Positions 63,301 through 64,000 of a stretch of 64,000 nucleotides of DNA are shown here, piece after piece. The first letter of the stretch is position 1. Each line of letters starts with the position of its first letter. Both the position numbers and the translations under genes were made by a program. The notes under the pieces are model-generated. The model saw only the letters and a list, made by a program, of their open reading frames with translations. It searched no databases and had not been told where the DNA came from. Source of the stretch: Patiria pectinifera (lineage: Eukaryota > Echinodermata > Asteroidea > Valvatida > Asterinidae); NCBI GenBank assembly GCA_029964075.1, contig CM057149.1, forward strand, positions 36,538,900-36,602,899, read 5' to 3'.

Positions 63301-63550
63301 ATACAGGAATGTAATTTGTTTAAAATACTCTTCAGGAATTTTTTCCACTTATTTTGGATGATCTAGGTTTTTTTCTACTCAACATTTCTTGATAGTGCAC
63401 CCACCTCAGCAAGAACATTGGGATCGTTTCGGAACTTCTTCATGGCGGTGACCAGTGCCCTGGCAACCTGCCTAGCAACCGGCACGTTGTCAATGGATTT
63501 CTGCTCGGCGACCAGAGCTTGAAGCAGAATGCTGCCTTTCTGCTGGATTC
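6151..63550 (-). CDS. LRRK2: LRRK2-type leucine-rich repeat kinase (ROCO family), 52 coding exons, 5'-partial
   Basis: Large cytoplasmic protein carrying a Ras-like GTPase (ROC), a COR dimerisation region and a Ser/Thr kinase; vertebrate LRRK2 acts on Rab GTPases and vesicle traffic (family knowledge). I joined 52 exons by eye. All have GT-AG borders and all phases match, giving 6473 coding nt, or 2156 complete residues plus a stop (residue numbers here start at the first complete codon). Human LRRK2 is 2527 residues, so roughly 400-500 N-terminal residues lie beyond the window. Orthology to LRRK2 rather than LRRK1 is supported by the COR motif EEWFPGL, the kinase motifs [25 protein letters not shown] and [11 protein letters not shown], and the WD40 motif [10 protein letters not shown]. 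An invertebrate-specific LRRK paralogue remains possible. Exon coordinates are in the domain entries. Confidence 0.95.
7184..14022 (-). CDS. LRRK2: LRRK exons 45-51: WD40 propeller
   Basis: Exons 13906-14022, 12834-13012, 12618-12696, 11214-11395, 9841-9972, 9176-9363 and 7184-7261 encode residues 1774-2091. The order follows human LRRK2: [17 protein letters not shown], then [92 protein letters not shown] and the last strand [17 protein letters not shown]. In vertebrate LRRK2 the propeller packs on the kinase C-lobe and binds membranes and microtubules (family knowledge). Two of these exons sit beside tandem duplications of themselves or of their splice sites; see the separate entries at 13764 and 11372. 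No internal stop or frameshift was found. Confidence 0.95.
8800..9008. mobile_element. Foldback MITE (long hairpin)
   Basis: Left arm GCTAAGCACAAAAATTTGCT and TAAAAGCAAGTTACCAGCC; right arm GGCTGGTAACCTGCTTTTAT and AGCAAATTTTTGTGCTCAGC. The arms are about 75 bp with few mismatches. A diverged relative with GCTAAGCA/TGCTAAC words lies at about 62975-63253. Confidence 0.75.
10445..10735 (+). mobile_element. tRNA-derived SINE
   Basis: Starts with a tRNA-like head (GTGGTTAGGGTTTGTGACTC and B box GGTTCGAATCC at about 10501) and continues into a body with GGCAAGCCACTTCACCCC, AAATGGGTACCTGCATTAGC and a 3' end near GGCTTGTGACAGATTTTAC. It is not a functional tRNA because the acceptor stem does not pair. 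It lies in the intron between exons 48 and 49. Confidence 0.8.
11372..11868 (-). repeat. 88-bp tandem array repeating the 3' splice site of WD40 exon 48
   Basis: Six tandem units, including the genuine one. The anchor CTGRCAATCCTTGTCCTAG starts at 11381, 11469, 11558, 11646, 11733 and 11821, a period of 87-89 bp. On the minus strand every unit contains the pyrimidine tract, the CCCACTAG acceptor and the first 24 or so bases of exon 48 (GACAAGGATTGCCAGCC). The genuine acceptor is the most downstream one, at 11396. The upstream copies differ by a few substitutions and one deletion. Confidence 0.9.
13139..13560. mobile_element. hAT-like MITE splitting a decayed exon-45 copy
   Basis: Ends AAGGGCTGTCA and TGACAGCCCTA with internal TATTCGAATATTCG-type words. 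It is flanked by ATCCATGA at 13131 and ATCAATGA at 13561 (7 of 8 match). The flanking sequence on both sides resembles exon 45, so the insertion came after that duplication. Confidence 0.7.
13764..13847 (-). other. Duplicated WD40 exon 45 copy, open and with intact donor (possible alternative exon)
   Basis: Just downstream (in transcription) of exon 45 lies a near-identical copy of its last 84 nt. It reads [20 protein letters not shown] and then TDPDNSIQ without a stop, followed by the same GTAAATAACC donor. Visible coding differences from exon 45 are mostly synonymous (Ala GCA/GCT, Gly GGA/GGG, Ser TCA/TCC) plus one Glu-to-Asp change. An acceptor CCCTAGAG sits directly before GTC, with a long pyrimidine (poly-C) tract upstream, so the copy could be spliced in phase 0 as an extra 28-codon exon or in place of exon 45. 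More decayed copies lie further on (about 13640-13690, and one at about 13091-13138 split by a MITE). It may also be unused. Confidence 0.55.
14345..14592. mobile_element. MITE family A, copy 1
   Basis: TIR TGATGCGGTCAAGCTACATG at the left and its complement at the right (CGACTCATTTAGCTTATCGC). The interior matches the copy at 18274 in reverse complement (GACCAGGGTCGACAAACG, CAGCAGTAACGCTGAGATTG). The target duplication is not clear. It lies in the intron between exons 44 and 45. Confidence 0.8.
14984..15510. mobile_element. Family E TIR element, copy 1
   Basis: Left end CTTAAAGTGAATGTACAACA then TTTGCTTTTGC; right end GTTTGCAAATGTTGTATCTT then CCCTTTAA. The interior has CTGGTTCCCTGACCCCA and CTGGTCGGCCGAC. 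It is inverted relative to the copies at 49801 and 52855. Confidence 0.75.
15547..22501 (-). CDS. LRRK2: LRRK exons 37-44: protein kinase domain
   Basis: Exons 22438-22501, 21833-21898, 20893-21060, 19705-19803, 18748-18876, 17960-18067, 16929-17033 and 15547-15648 encode residues 1493-1773. The Gly-rich loop [14 protein letters not shown] is in exon 37. VAVKMF (catalytic Lys1519) and RLLRQE (helix C Glu1536) are in exon 38. [20 protein letters not shown] and ELAQLGSL are in exon 39, and [16 protein letters not shown] (catalytic Asp1609) is in exon 40. [10 protein letters not shown] (metal-binding Asp1632; DYG instead of DFG, as in human LRRK2) and [11 protein letters not shown] are in exon 41. 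[17 protein letters not shown] is in exon 42 and [14 protein letters not shown] is in exon 43. The C-terminal helix [11 protein letters not shown] is in exon 44. All catalytic residues are present, so an active kinase is expected. Exons 38-45 all begin in phase 0. Confidence 0.97.
15832..16000. mobile_element. MITE with TATCCGGTTCGTTAGTG ends, copy 1
   Basis: Right end ACTAACGAACCAGATA. A second copy lies at 41571-41739 (GTTCGTTAGTGACTTTGTC to GATGTCACACTAACGAACCG). This one abuts the SINE at 15998. Confidence 0.6.
15998..16300 (-). mobile_element. tRNA-derived SINE, minus orientation
   Basis: B box complement ATTCGAATCC at about 16244, tRNA head complement at 16270-16300 (CCGTAACCACTGGCC), body with GGTACCCATTTATACTCC and a tail rich in AAC repeats at 16013-16028. 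It sits in the intron between exons 43 and 44. Confidence 0.75.
18274..18519. mobile_element. MITE family A, copy 2 (inverted relative to copy 1)
   Basis: TIR TGATGCGATCAAGCTAAATG and its near-perfect complement at the other end. Its length of 246 bp matches the 248 bp of copy 1. It lies in the intron between kinase exons 41 and 42. Confidence 0.8.
20213..20800. mobile_element. TIR element with repeated CCTAACGTGGCGCACTT
   Basis: The motif occurs directly at about 20217 and 20417, then inverted at about 20761 (AAGTGCGCCACGTTGGGGGC) and 20783 (CGCCACGTTAGGGTACA). It lies in the intron between kinase exons 39 and 40, starting about 400 bp downstream (in transcription) of nothing coding and ending about 90 bp from exon 39. 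Confidence 0.65.
21116..21660. mobile_element. 545-bp TIR element with CAGGGTGTAT ends
   Basis: CAGGGTGTATAAAAAAAAAG at the left and TTTTTTTTATACACCCTG at the right, with CCCAGATG and CATCTGGATTTCC just inside. It fills most of the intron between exons 38 and 39. No transposase frame is recognisable. Confidence 0.75.
22675..23349. mobile_element. Foldback element with CAGCGTGTCCCAAAATACC ends
   Basis: Right end GGTATTTTGGGATGAGCTG. Longer internal inverted repeats include GAGTATTGGTTTGATATTTA against AATCAAACCAATACTTACC, and GTGTTCAAATAAAGGCGTGT against CATGCCTTTATTTGAACACG. It lies in the intron between exons 36 and 37. Confidence 0.75.
23644..30969 (-). CDS. LRRK2: LRRK exons 26-36: COR domain and COR-kinase linker
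   Basis: Exons 30915-30969, 29786-29920, 29201-29359, 28174-28268, 27203-27303, 26671-26771, 26247-26333, 25644-25726, 25245-25372, 24336-24448 and 23644-23717 encode residues 1116-1492. COR mediates dimerisation and couples ROC to the kinase (family knowledge). Recognisable blocks in order are [135 protein letters not shown] and APDVMLADL. Each has a close human LRRK2 counterpart. The Tyr matching human Tyr1699 is present in MYFVDP. Exons 32 and 35 use AAG acceptors. The smallest exon, number 26 (55 nt), joins ROC to COR. Confidence 0.95.
24826..25190. mobile_element. MITE family C, copy 1
   Basis: Ends carry CAATGCAGTGCGCCACCAAG and GGTGGTGCACTGCATTGCG, and the interior includes AAGGCGGCAGAACGCTATGC. 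The copy at 35578 is its reverse complement. It lies in the intron between COR exons 34 and 35. Confidence 0.75.
25905..26093 (-). mobile_element. tRNA-derived SINE, minus orientation, partial
   Basis: B box complement GGATTCGAACCCC at about 26024, with CTTGCCAAAGGACACAACTG and the head complement ending ACTCCCC. It is truncated in the body. It lies in the intron between COR exons 32 and 33. Confidence 0.7.
27578..27883. mobile_element. MITE family D, copy 1
   Basis: Ends GGGCCTTATGCACGAGTTGA and GACTCGTGCATAAGGCCC, interior with GGGATGGCGCCAGACTATTT. It is 306 bp and lies in the intron between exons 29 and 30. Confidence 0.8.
28831..29152 (+). pseudogene. 3' fragment of a non-LTR retrotransposon (reverse transcriptase C-terminus)
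   Basis: The plus strand encodes the typical C-terminal tail of endonuclease-reverse transcriptase polyproteins: [20 protein letters not shown], then [35 protein letters not shown] and a stop at 29152, followed by short GAATGAATGAAGAAGAAG repeats like an RTE/CR1-type 3' end. A frame change before NVSWQQ separates it from an upstream TRML segment. It is a dead 5'-truncated insertion in the intron between COR exons 28 and 29, on the strand opposite to the host gene, ending about 50 bp from exon 28. Confidence 0.8.
30011..30377 (-). mobile_element. tRNA-derived SINE, minus orientation, near full length
   Basis: B box complement GGATTCGAACCC at about 30302. The body contains GGTACCCATTTACTCCTGGG, GCCTTGCCCAAGGGCACACG and a 3' tail of AAT repeats at about 30016-30028. 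The same family occurs in plus orientation at 34903. It lies in the intron between exons 26 and 27. Confidence 0.8.
31106..31325. repeat. 110-bp tandem duplication of a TIR-element end
   Basis: The block containing TTTTAAAGGTACATAGGATC and GAAGCAACAAAATCGCTCAA occurs twice, with the second unit starting 110 bp after the first and only a few differences, so the duplication is recent. The following sequence to about 31540 is related to the element at 39432. Confidence 0.75.
31616..31750. repeat. 10-bp tandem repeat (ACATTGTRTT), about 13 copies
   Basis: The unit TTACATTGTA recurs with A/G variation. It lies in the intron between exons 25 and 26 and has no coding role. Confidence 0.9.
31924..35441 (-). 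CDS. LRRK2: LRRK exons 21-25: LRR-ROC hinge and ROC GTPase domain
   Basis: Exons 35346-35441, 34571-34716, 33581-33701, 32693-32822 and 31924-32083 encode residues 899-1115. Exon 21 is the hinge ([10 protein letters not shown], then [13 protein letters not shown]), matching the human segment before ROC. Exon 22 has the P-loop GYGGRGKST (residues 943-951) after RMKLMLV, then ATVGIKV (switch I/G2). Exon 23 has switch [15 protein letters not shown] (997-1009). Exon 24 has VVYDISKG and the base-specificity motif THKD (1055-1058). Exon 25 gives [17 protein letters not shown], the G5 region. All motifs needed for GTP binding are present. Switch II has Gln where human LRRK2 has Arg1398, and the position matching human Arg1441 is Leu. 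Confidence 0.96.
33460..33552. repeat. G-rich tract next to ROC exon 23
   Basis: Almost pure G/T/A with many GGG runs (GGGGATGGGGTGGGTTGGG) on the plus strand, starting about 30 bp beyond the exon 23 donor. The transcribed RNA is C-rich here. Confidence 0.75.
34308..34385 (-). mobile_element. tRNA-like SINE head, minus orientation
   Basis: Reverse complement reads GGGCTGGATAGCTGAGTTGG then TAGAGCACCGGAACGGCAAT and GGTTCAAACCCTGCTG. The A and B boxes are good, but the 3' end does not pair with GGGCTGG. It is the same family as the element at 38010. Confidence 0.6.
34903..35275 (+). mobile_element. tRNA-derived SINE, plus orientation
   Basis: Head with TTGTGGTCTGCTGATAAAGC, B box GGGTTCAAGTCC at about 34975, then CCCTTGGGCAAGGCACTTTG, GGAGTAAATGGGTACCTGTG and a 3' end CGCTTTATAAATACCCAC. 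It is the mirror-image partner of the element at 30011 and lies in the intron between exon 21 (hinge) and exon 22 (P-loop). Confidence 0.8.
35578..35934. mobile_element. MITE family C, copy 2 (inverted)
   Basis: Begins TTCGGGCGATTCACAATC and ends with the complement (GCACTGCATTGTGAATTGCC). The interior shares GCATAGCGTTCAGCCGCCTT with copy 1 in reverse complement. It lies in the intron between exons 20 and 21. Confidence 0.75.
36530..36712 (-). mobile_element. tRNA-derived SINE, second family, minus orientation
   Basis: Complement of the family at 61553: B box complement GGATTCGAACCCGGGTC at about 36650, TTGGCCCAGACGG and the head complement ATGCCAACCTGACTCCC. Its head ends about 50 bp from exon 20. 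Confidence 0.7.
36760..43579 (-). CDS. LRRK2: LRRK exons 13-20: leucine-rich repeats
   Basis: Exons 43353-43579, 42129-42239, 41006-41142, 40046-40197, 39103-39223, 38271-38382, 37637-37711 and 36760-36870 encode residues 550-898. Repeated LxxLxLSxNxL cores are plain: [134 protein letters not shown] and [20 protein letters not shown]. The last repeat matches the pre-ROC repeat of human LRRK2 (TSLDVSYN). Several exons are 111-112 nt, about 37 codons or one and a half repeats, suggesting growth by exon duplication. Vertebrate LRRK2 LRRs can shield the kinase in the inactive monomer (family knowledge). Confidence 0.95.
36961..37252. mobile_element. MITE family D, copy 2 (inverted)
   Basis: Ends GGCCTTATGCATGAGTTGAC and CTAACTCGTGCATCAGGGCC. 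The interior is the reverse complement of the copy at 27578 (AAATAGTCCGGCGCCATCCC). It lies in the intron between exons 19 and 20. Confidence 0.8.
38010..38110 (+). mobile_element. tRNA-like repeat with duplicated A-box segment
   Basis: Contains GGGCTGGATAGCTCAGTTGG followed by a second TAGCTCAGTTGGTAGAGCA, then GGTTCAAACCCC. The same unit lies in minus orientation at about 34308-34385 (GGGTTTGAACC, then TACCAACTCAGCTATCCAGCC). The acceptor arm does not pair, so both are read as SINE heads and not as tRNA genes. Confidence 0.6.
39432..39819. mobile_element. TIR element with AAAGGCATAT ends
   Basis: Left AAAGGCATATCTAGGATCAT, right ATGATCCTATATGCCTTT. Related sequence, without a matching right end, forms the 110-bp tandem duplication at 31106. 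It lies in the intron between LRR exons 16 and 17. Confidence 0.65.
40560..40900. repeat. Tandem TTTTCCCTCAAATTCC repeat and a relative at 7590-7760
   Basis: About five degenerate units of CCTCAAATTCCYTRAGTTTT then CCCTGATTT. The left flank GCCAAACTGGCGAAAACC also occurs at 7610 (GCCAAACTGGCAAAAACC), so the unit is a dispersed repeat and not a local slip. It lies in the intron between exons 15 and 16. Confidence 0.7.
41571..41739. mobile_element. MITE with GTTCGTTAGTG ends, copy 2
   Basis: Matches the ends of the element at 15832; here the better-preserved end is on the right. It lies in the intron between exons 14 and 15. Confidence 0.55.
42560..42990. repeat. Dispersed repeat with GTAGCCCGCTAGCC/GGGCTAGT words
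   Basis: CAGTAGCCCGCTAGCCAAAT near the left and GTCCGCGGGCTAGTTAAGAG near the right, with TTTCAGTAGYCC repeated on both sides. The family is not recognised. It lies in the intron between exons 13 and 14. Confidence 0.45.
43027..43100. repeat. 24-bp AT-rich tandem repeat, about three copies
   Basis: The unit TTACATATTCATAMATATAA is repeated in the intron between exons 13 and 14. Confidence 0.8.
43799..43988. mobile_element. MITE with TTGTTTATGGTGTAAATC ends
   Basis: Right end GATTTACACCATAAACAAA. The interior has AAATCGAGGAC-type words repeated. It lies in the intron between exons 12 and 13. Confidence 0.65.
44843..56892 (-). CDS. LRRK2: LRRK exons 7-12: Ser/Arg-rich disordered linker between ANK and LRR
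   Basis: Exons 56638-56892, 54824-54985, 52531-52707, 49130-49245, 47696-47783 and 44843-45004 encode residues 230-549. No folded domain is visible. Exon 7 starts with a basic helix ([20 protein letters not shown]). Exons 7, 9 and 10 hold Arg-Ser clusters: [35 protein letters not shown]. In mammalian LRRK2 the same linker carries the 14-3-3 phosphosites around Ser910 and Ser935 (established knowledge). By position and composition these clusters are candidate equivalents, which is inference. Exons 11 and 12 are acidic and Ser/Pro-rich. Exon 9 uses an AAG acceptor and a GTAGTA donor, exon 8 an AAG acceptor. Phase is 1 across most junctions here, so several of these exons can be skipped in frame. 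Confidence 0.88.
45981..46152. mobile_element. Small TIR element inside the SINE at 45858
   Basis: AGGGGTGTGA at the left and TCACACCCCT at the right, flanked by related CACCCA sequences. The interior repeats AGCTGAAA-type words. It is probably a hAT-type MITE with a partly decayed target duplication. Confidence 0.6.
46219..46527. mobile_element. hAT-like MITE copy 1 with 8-bp target duplication
   Basis: Ends CAAGGGCGGATCC and GGATCCGCCCTTG, flanked by GCATCCCA at 46211-46218 and again at 46528-46535. The 8-bp duplication and the CA-starting TIR are typical of hAT elements. It is non-autonomous and inserted into the SINE at 45858. A second copy in the opposite orientation lies at 47895-48222. 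Confidence 0.85.
47895..48222. mobile_element. hAT-like MITE copy 2 with 8-bp target duplication
   Basis: Same ends as the copy at 46219, internally reverse-complemented relative to it. It is flanked by GTTGTAGC at 47887-47894 and 48223-48230. Poly-G and poly-C runs occur near both ends. It lies 111 bp upstream (in transcription) of exon 11. Confidence 0.85.
48545..48920. mobile_element. MITE with AGTCTCCGGTTTCTGGTATG ends
   Basis: Left TAAGGCCAAAAAAAAAAAGT then CTCCGGTTTCTGGTATG; right CATACCAGAAACCGGAGACT then a poly-T run and GGCCTAA. TIRs are about 36 bp. The interior has GCGCGCGCGTCGCCG. It lies in the intron between exons 10 and 11. Confidence 0.8.
49464..49735 (+). mobile_element. tRNA-derived SINE, plus orientation
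   Basis: A box region GTGGTCTAGTGGTAGAGCAC, B box CGGTTCGAGCCC at about 49525, body with GCCCTTGAGTAAGGCGCTTT and TTAAATGGGTGCCGGC. The head resembles a canonical tRNA 5' half but there is no paired acceptor stem, so it is a SINE and not a tRNA gene. It lies in the intron between exons 9 and 10. Confidence 0.75.
49801..50291. mobile_element. Family E TIR element, copy 2
   Basis: Ends TTAAAGGGAATATACATTTG and GATGTACATTCCCTTTAA. The interior has GGTGGTCGGCCTACCACCG and GTCAGGGAATCAGACTCC. It lies in the intron between exons 9 and 10. Confidence 0.75.
50292..51868. other. Intron 9 remainder, no gene recognised
   Basis: AT-rich, with a poly-G run at about 51011. No coding frame, tRNA-like head or clear TIR pair was found. 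Confidence 0.5.
51869..52276. mobile_element. Family G element with TTAACCCTAAC end, copy 1
   Basis: Left end TTAACCCTAACCTTCCAAAA; right end CCTGAGGACTTAGGTTTAA. The interior repeats words of the type GAGGATTTTGCAGGATT. A related element lies at 62525. Confidence 0.6.
52855..53359. mobile_element. Family E TIR element, copy 3
   Basis: Starts TTTGAAAGGTTATATGCAAC and ends AAATGTTGTATATCACCTTT. The interior GTAGGGTCAGGGAACCAGAC matches the other copies. It has the same orientation as the copy at 49801. It begins about 150 bp upstream (in transcription) of exon 9. Confidence 0.75.
53360..54823. other. Intron 8 remainder, no gene recognised
   Basis: Contains poly-C/G tracts at 54075-54095 and 54340-54352 resembling decayed ends of the hAT-like MITE type (AATCCTGGGTGTGCCACTGC at about 54364). 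No exon-like conserved frame was found. Confidence 0.5.
55011..55085. repeat. G-rich minisatellite just upstream of exon 8
   Basis: Repeats of GGGTGGGGTTGC and GGGTGGGGGTAGT. On the transcript strand this is a run of CCCCACCC units 25-100 nt before the exon 8 acceptor, so it may act as an extended pyrimidine tract. The plus strand could form G-quadruplexes. Confidence 0.75.
55899..56137. mobile_element. MITE with TTAACCAGTTC ends
   Basis: TAACCAGTTCACGCC at the left and GGCGCGAACTGGTTA at the right, with GAGGCCGGAAATAT twice inside. A decayed relative lies at about 47235-47625. Confidence 0.6.
56964..57110. repeat. Long near-perfect palindrome
   Basis: The inner part AAGACCGCTTGGAGTCTGGG is mirrored by CCCAGACTCCAAGCGGTCTT. 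Arms of about 65 bp, closed by a loop of about 16 bp, extend out to GGGAATAAAT and ATTTATTCCC. It lies in the intron between exons 6 and 7, about 70 bp from exon 7, and is probably a foldback element. Confidence 0.85.
57892..59918 (-). CDS. LRRK2: LRRK exons 4-6: ankyrin repeats and a following conserved strand
   Basis: Exons 59799-59918, 58770-58869 and 57892-57996 encode residues 122-229. Exon 4 reads [20 protein letters not shown], then [20 protein letters not shown], a textbook ankyrin repeat (TPLCLAV, then a paired helix). Exon 5 carries [20 protein letters not shown], a second repeat. So only about two to three recognisable ankyrin units lie here, fewer than annotated in mammalian LRRK2, though degenerate ones could hide in exon 3. 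Exon 6 has the motif [14 protein letters not shown], which is not an ankyrin repeat and probably closes the solenoid. The exon 5 donor is GTTTGT and that of exon 6 is GTTAAC, both weaker than average for this gene. Confidence 0.9.
58075..58274. mobile_element. TIR element with TACTC/GTACT microsatellite-like interior
   Basis: CAGTGTTGTAGTACTCGAAC at the left and AAAGTACTCTACTACAACAC then TG at the right. The interior is degenerate ATACTC/GTACTT repeats. CAGTGTTG ends suggest hAT, but no 8-bp duplication is evident. Confidence 0.6.
59177..59376. mobile_element. Hairpin element with CAATAATTGGGTAG ends
   Basis: Left arm CAATAATTGGGTAGTATCGA and AAACAAAGACCCCTAAAATG; right arm GGGGTCTTTGTTTTCGATAC and TACCCAATAATTG. 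The centre repeats CGAAGACCC and its complement. It lies in the intron between exons 4 and 5. Confidence 0.75.
59486..59660 (+). mobile_element. Diverged second-family SINE
   Basis: Retains GTTCAAATCCAGCCTGGGTC and TTTCAGTCTCTACCTGATTC, matching the element at 61553. The 5' head is eroded. Confidence 0.55.
60144..60815. mobile_element. 672-bp TIR element with internal ACGAAT/ACGGAT subrepeats
   Basis: Left AAGCCCAGTCACACATTCAC, right GTGAATGTGTGACTGGGGCT. The interior is crowded with variants of CCACGGAT, CTACGAAT and CCGTAG in both orientations. It lies in the intron between exons 3 and 4. No transposase is seen. Confidence 0.75.
60857..63550 (-). CDS. LRRK2: LRRK exons 1-3 of window: ARM-like helical repeats
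   Basis: Exons 63405-63550, 61846-61963 and 60857-60957 encode residues 1-121. The translation is helical and leucine-rich, for example [26 protein letters not shown] and [20 protein letters not shown], which fits the end of the armadillo solenoid of LRRK2. The first exon begins with two bases of a split codon after a CTCAG acceptor, so at least one more upstream exon must exist; I see none in frame between 63551 and 64000. The third exon ([18 protein letters not shown]) leads directly into the ankyrin exons. Phases are 0 between exons 1 and 2, 1 between 2 and 3, and 0 between 3 and 4. ARM assignment is inferred from position and helix character, not from a diagnostic motif. Confidence 0.88.
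61553..61800 (+). mobile_element. tRNA-derived SINE, second family
   Basis: GTCAGGTTGGCGTAGCGGTG head, B box GGGTTCGAATCCCG at about 61599, then GCCTGGGCCAATATGTGGAT and GTTTTCAGTCCCTACCTG, with a tail running into AAT repeats. Partial or diverged copies of the same family occur at 59486-59660 (plus), 36530-36712 (minus) and 24745-24825 (plus). It lies in the intron between exons 2 and 3. Confidence 0.75.
62525..62886. mobile_element. Family G element with TTAACCCTAAC end, copy 2
   Basis: TIR TTAACCCTAACGTACCTGAA at the left and AAGGGGTTAGGGTTAA at the right. The interior repeats GGATTTTGATGGATTCAGGA-like words several times in both orientations. It lies in the intron between exons 1 and 2. 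Confidence 0.65.
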
Positions 63551-63930
63551 CTGAGTGTCAATTCACCAAAAATGGTGGATTTCAGTAAGTAACTGTGATC
63601 TACAAAGTCCTCAACTAAATGGAAAAAATCAAGGATGATTTTTGTTTTATTGAACTACAGGAGACAGTATACATTTGATGCACAAACAACACTTACCACA
63701 ACTCATGGTCAGTGTTGGTCAATGGCCCCCACATGGGAGGTCCCCCACATCCTGTTTCCAAGTACTCTCCCTCATGAGTCATGGAAACAGATGGTTTTGC
63801 ATAGCAACCAGTTAAATAATTAGTATTGTCTCTATGTGTCATGAAATGGGTTTATATGGTGAAGGCAAGTGCGATCAGCTTCATTCTGATTCAAGCCACA
63901 GCAGCACTGACTTCAACAATTTTCTTCACA

Positions 63931-64000
63931 ATGCCTGCTACTGGAAAACGCAGTAGAAAATGCCCTGGTTGTGGCATCAAAATCAACCAGCATGAATGGG
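63931..64000 (+). other. Plus-strand reading frame with a CPGC motif running off the window edge
   Basis: An ATG at 63931 opens a frame with no stop to the window end: MPATGKRSRKCPGCGIKINQ, then HEW. The Cys-x-x-Cys after a basic stretch looks like the start of a zinc-binding or DNA-binding protein. It lies in an intron of the LRRK gene in antisense orientation, so it could be the start of a transposon protein or a nested gene. Only 23 codons are visible, so this is a pointer rather than a gene call. Confidence 0.25.

Noticed and set aside
63691..63800. Additional upstream LRRK exon ending at a GTAAGTG donor near 63696
   Set aside because: The frame needed to supply one base to the split codon of the exon at 63405-63550 has a stop shortly upstream.

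Overview
The window is eukaryotic and AT-rich, with short GC-richer coding islands separated by introns of about 50 bp to 2.7 kb. It carries one large gene on the minus strand. I reconstructed 52 coding exons (63550 down to the stop codon at 6151). All have GT donors and AG acceptors, and every exon junction keeps the reading frame. They encode at least 2156 residues of a LRRK2-type ROCO kinase (leucine-rich repeat kinase). The 5' end of the gene lies beyond position 64000. Domain order is ARM-like helices, ankyrin repeats, a Ser/Arg-rich linker, leucine-rich repeats, ROC GTPase, COR, protein kinase and WD40. Similarity to vertebrate LRRK2 is clear in COR, kinase and WD40, more so than to LRRK1. 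An invertebrate-specific LRRK paralogue cannot be excluded without a tree.

The organism is probably an invertebrate deuterostome, with an echinoderm as my best guess. This rests on the LRRK2-like architecture, the compact multi-exon structure, several tRNA-derived SINE families and many short TIR elements (MITEs). The species call is inference.

Layout from right to left, which is transcription order: 63.5-60.9 kb ARM-like exons; 59.9-57.9 kb ankyrin; 56.9-44.8 kb disordered linker; 43.6-36.8 kb LRR; 35.4-31.9 kb ROC; 31-23.6 kb COR; 22.5-15.5 kb kinase; 14.0-7.2 kb WD40; 6.35-6.15 kb C-terminal tail and stop. Below 6.15 kb lie 3'-flanking sequence, a MITE and, at 2089-2223, a probable last exon of a second, unrecognised minus-strand gene. 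At the far right edge a plus-strand reading frame opens at 63931.

The introns are full of mobile-element remains. These include tRNA-derived SINEs, a non-LTR retrotransposon 3' fragment, hAT-like MITEs with readable 8-bp target duplications, and long hairpins. Four MITE families are present as opposite-orientation pairs that bracket exons of the gene. Two tandem duplications involve the gene's own splice sites: an 88-bp array that repeats the 3' splice site of one WD40 exon, and an open duplicated copy of another WD40 exon with its donor. I found no bacterial, CRISPR or rRNA features and no intact tRNA gene.
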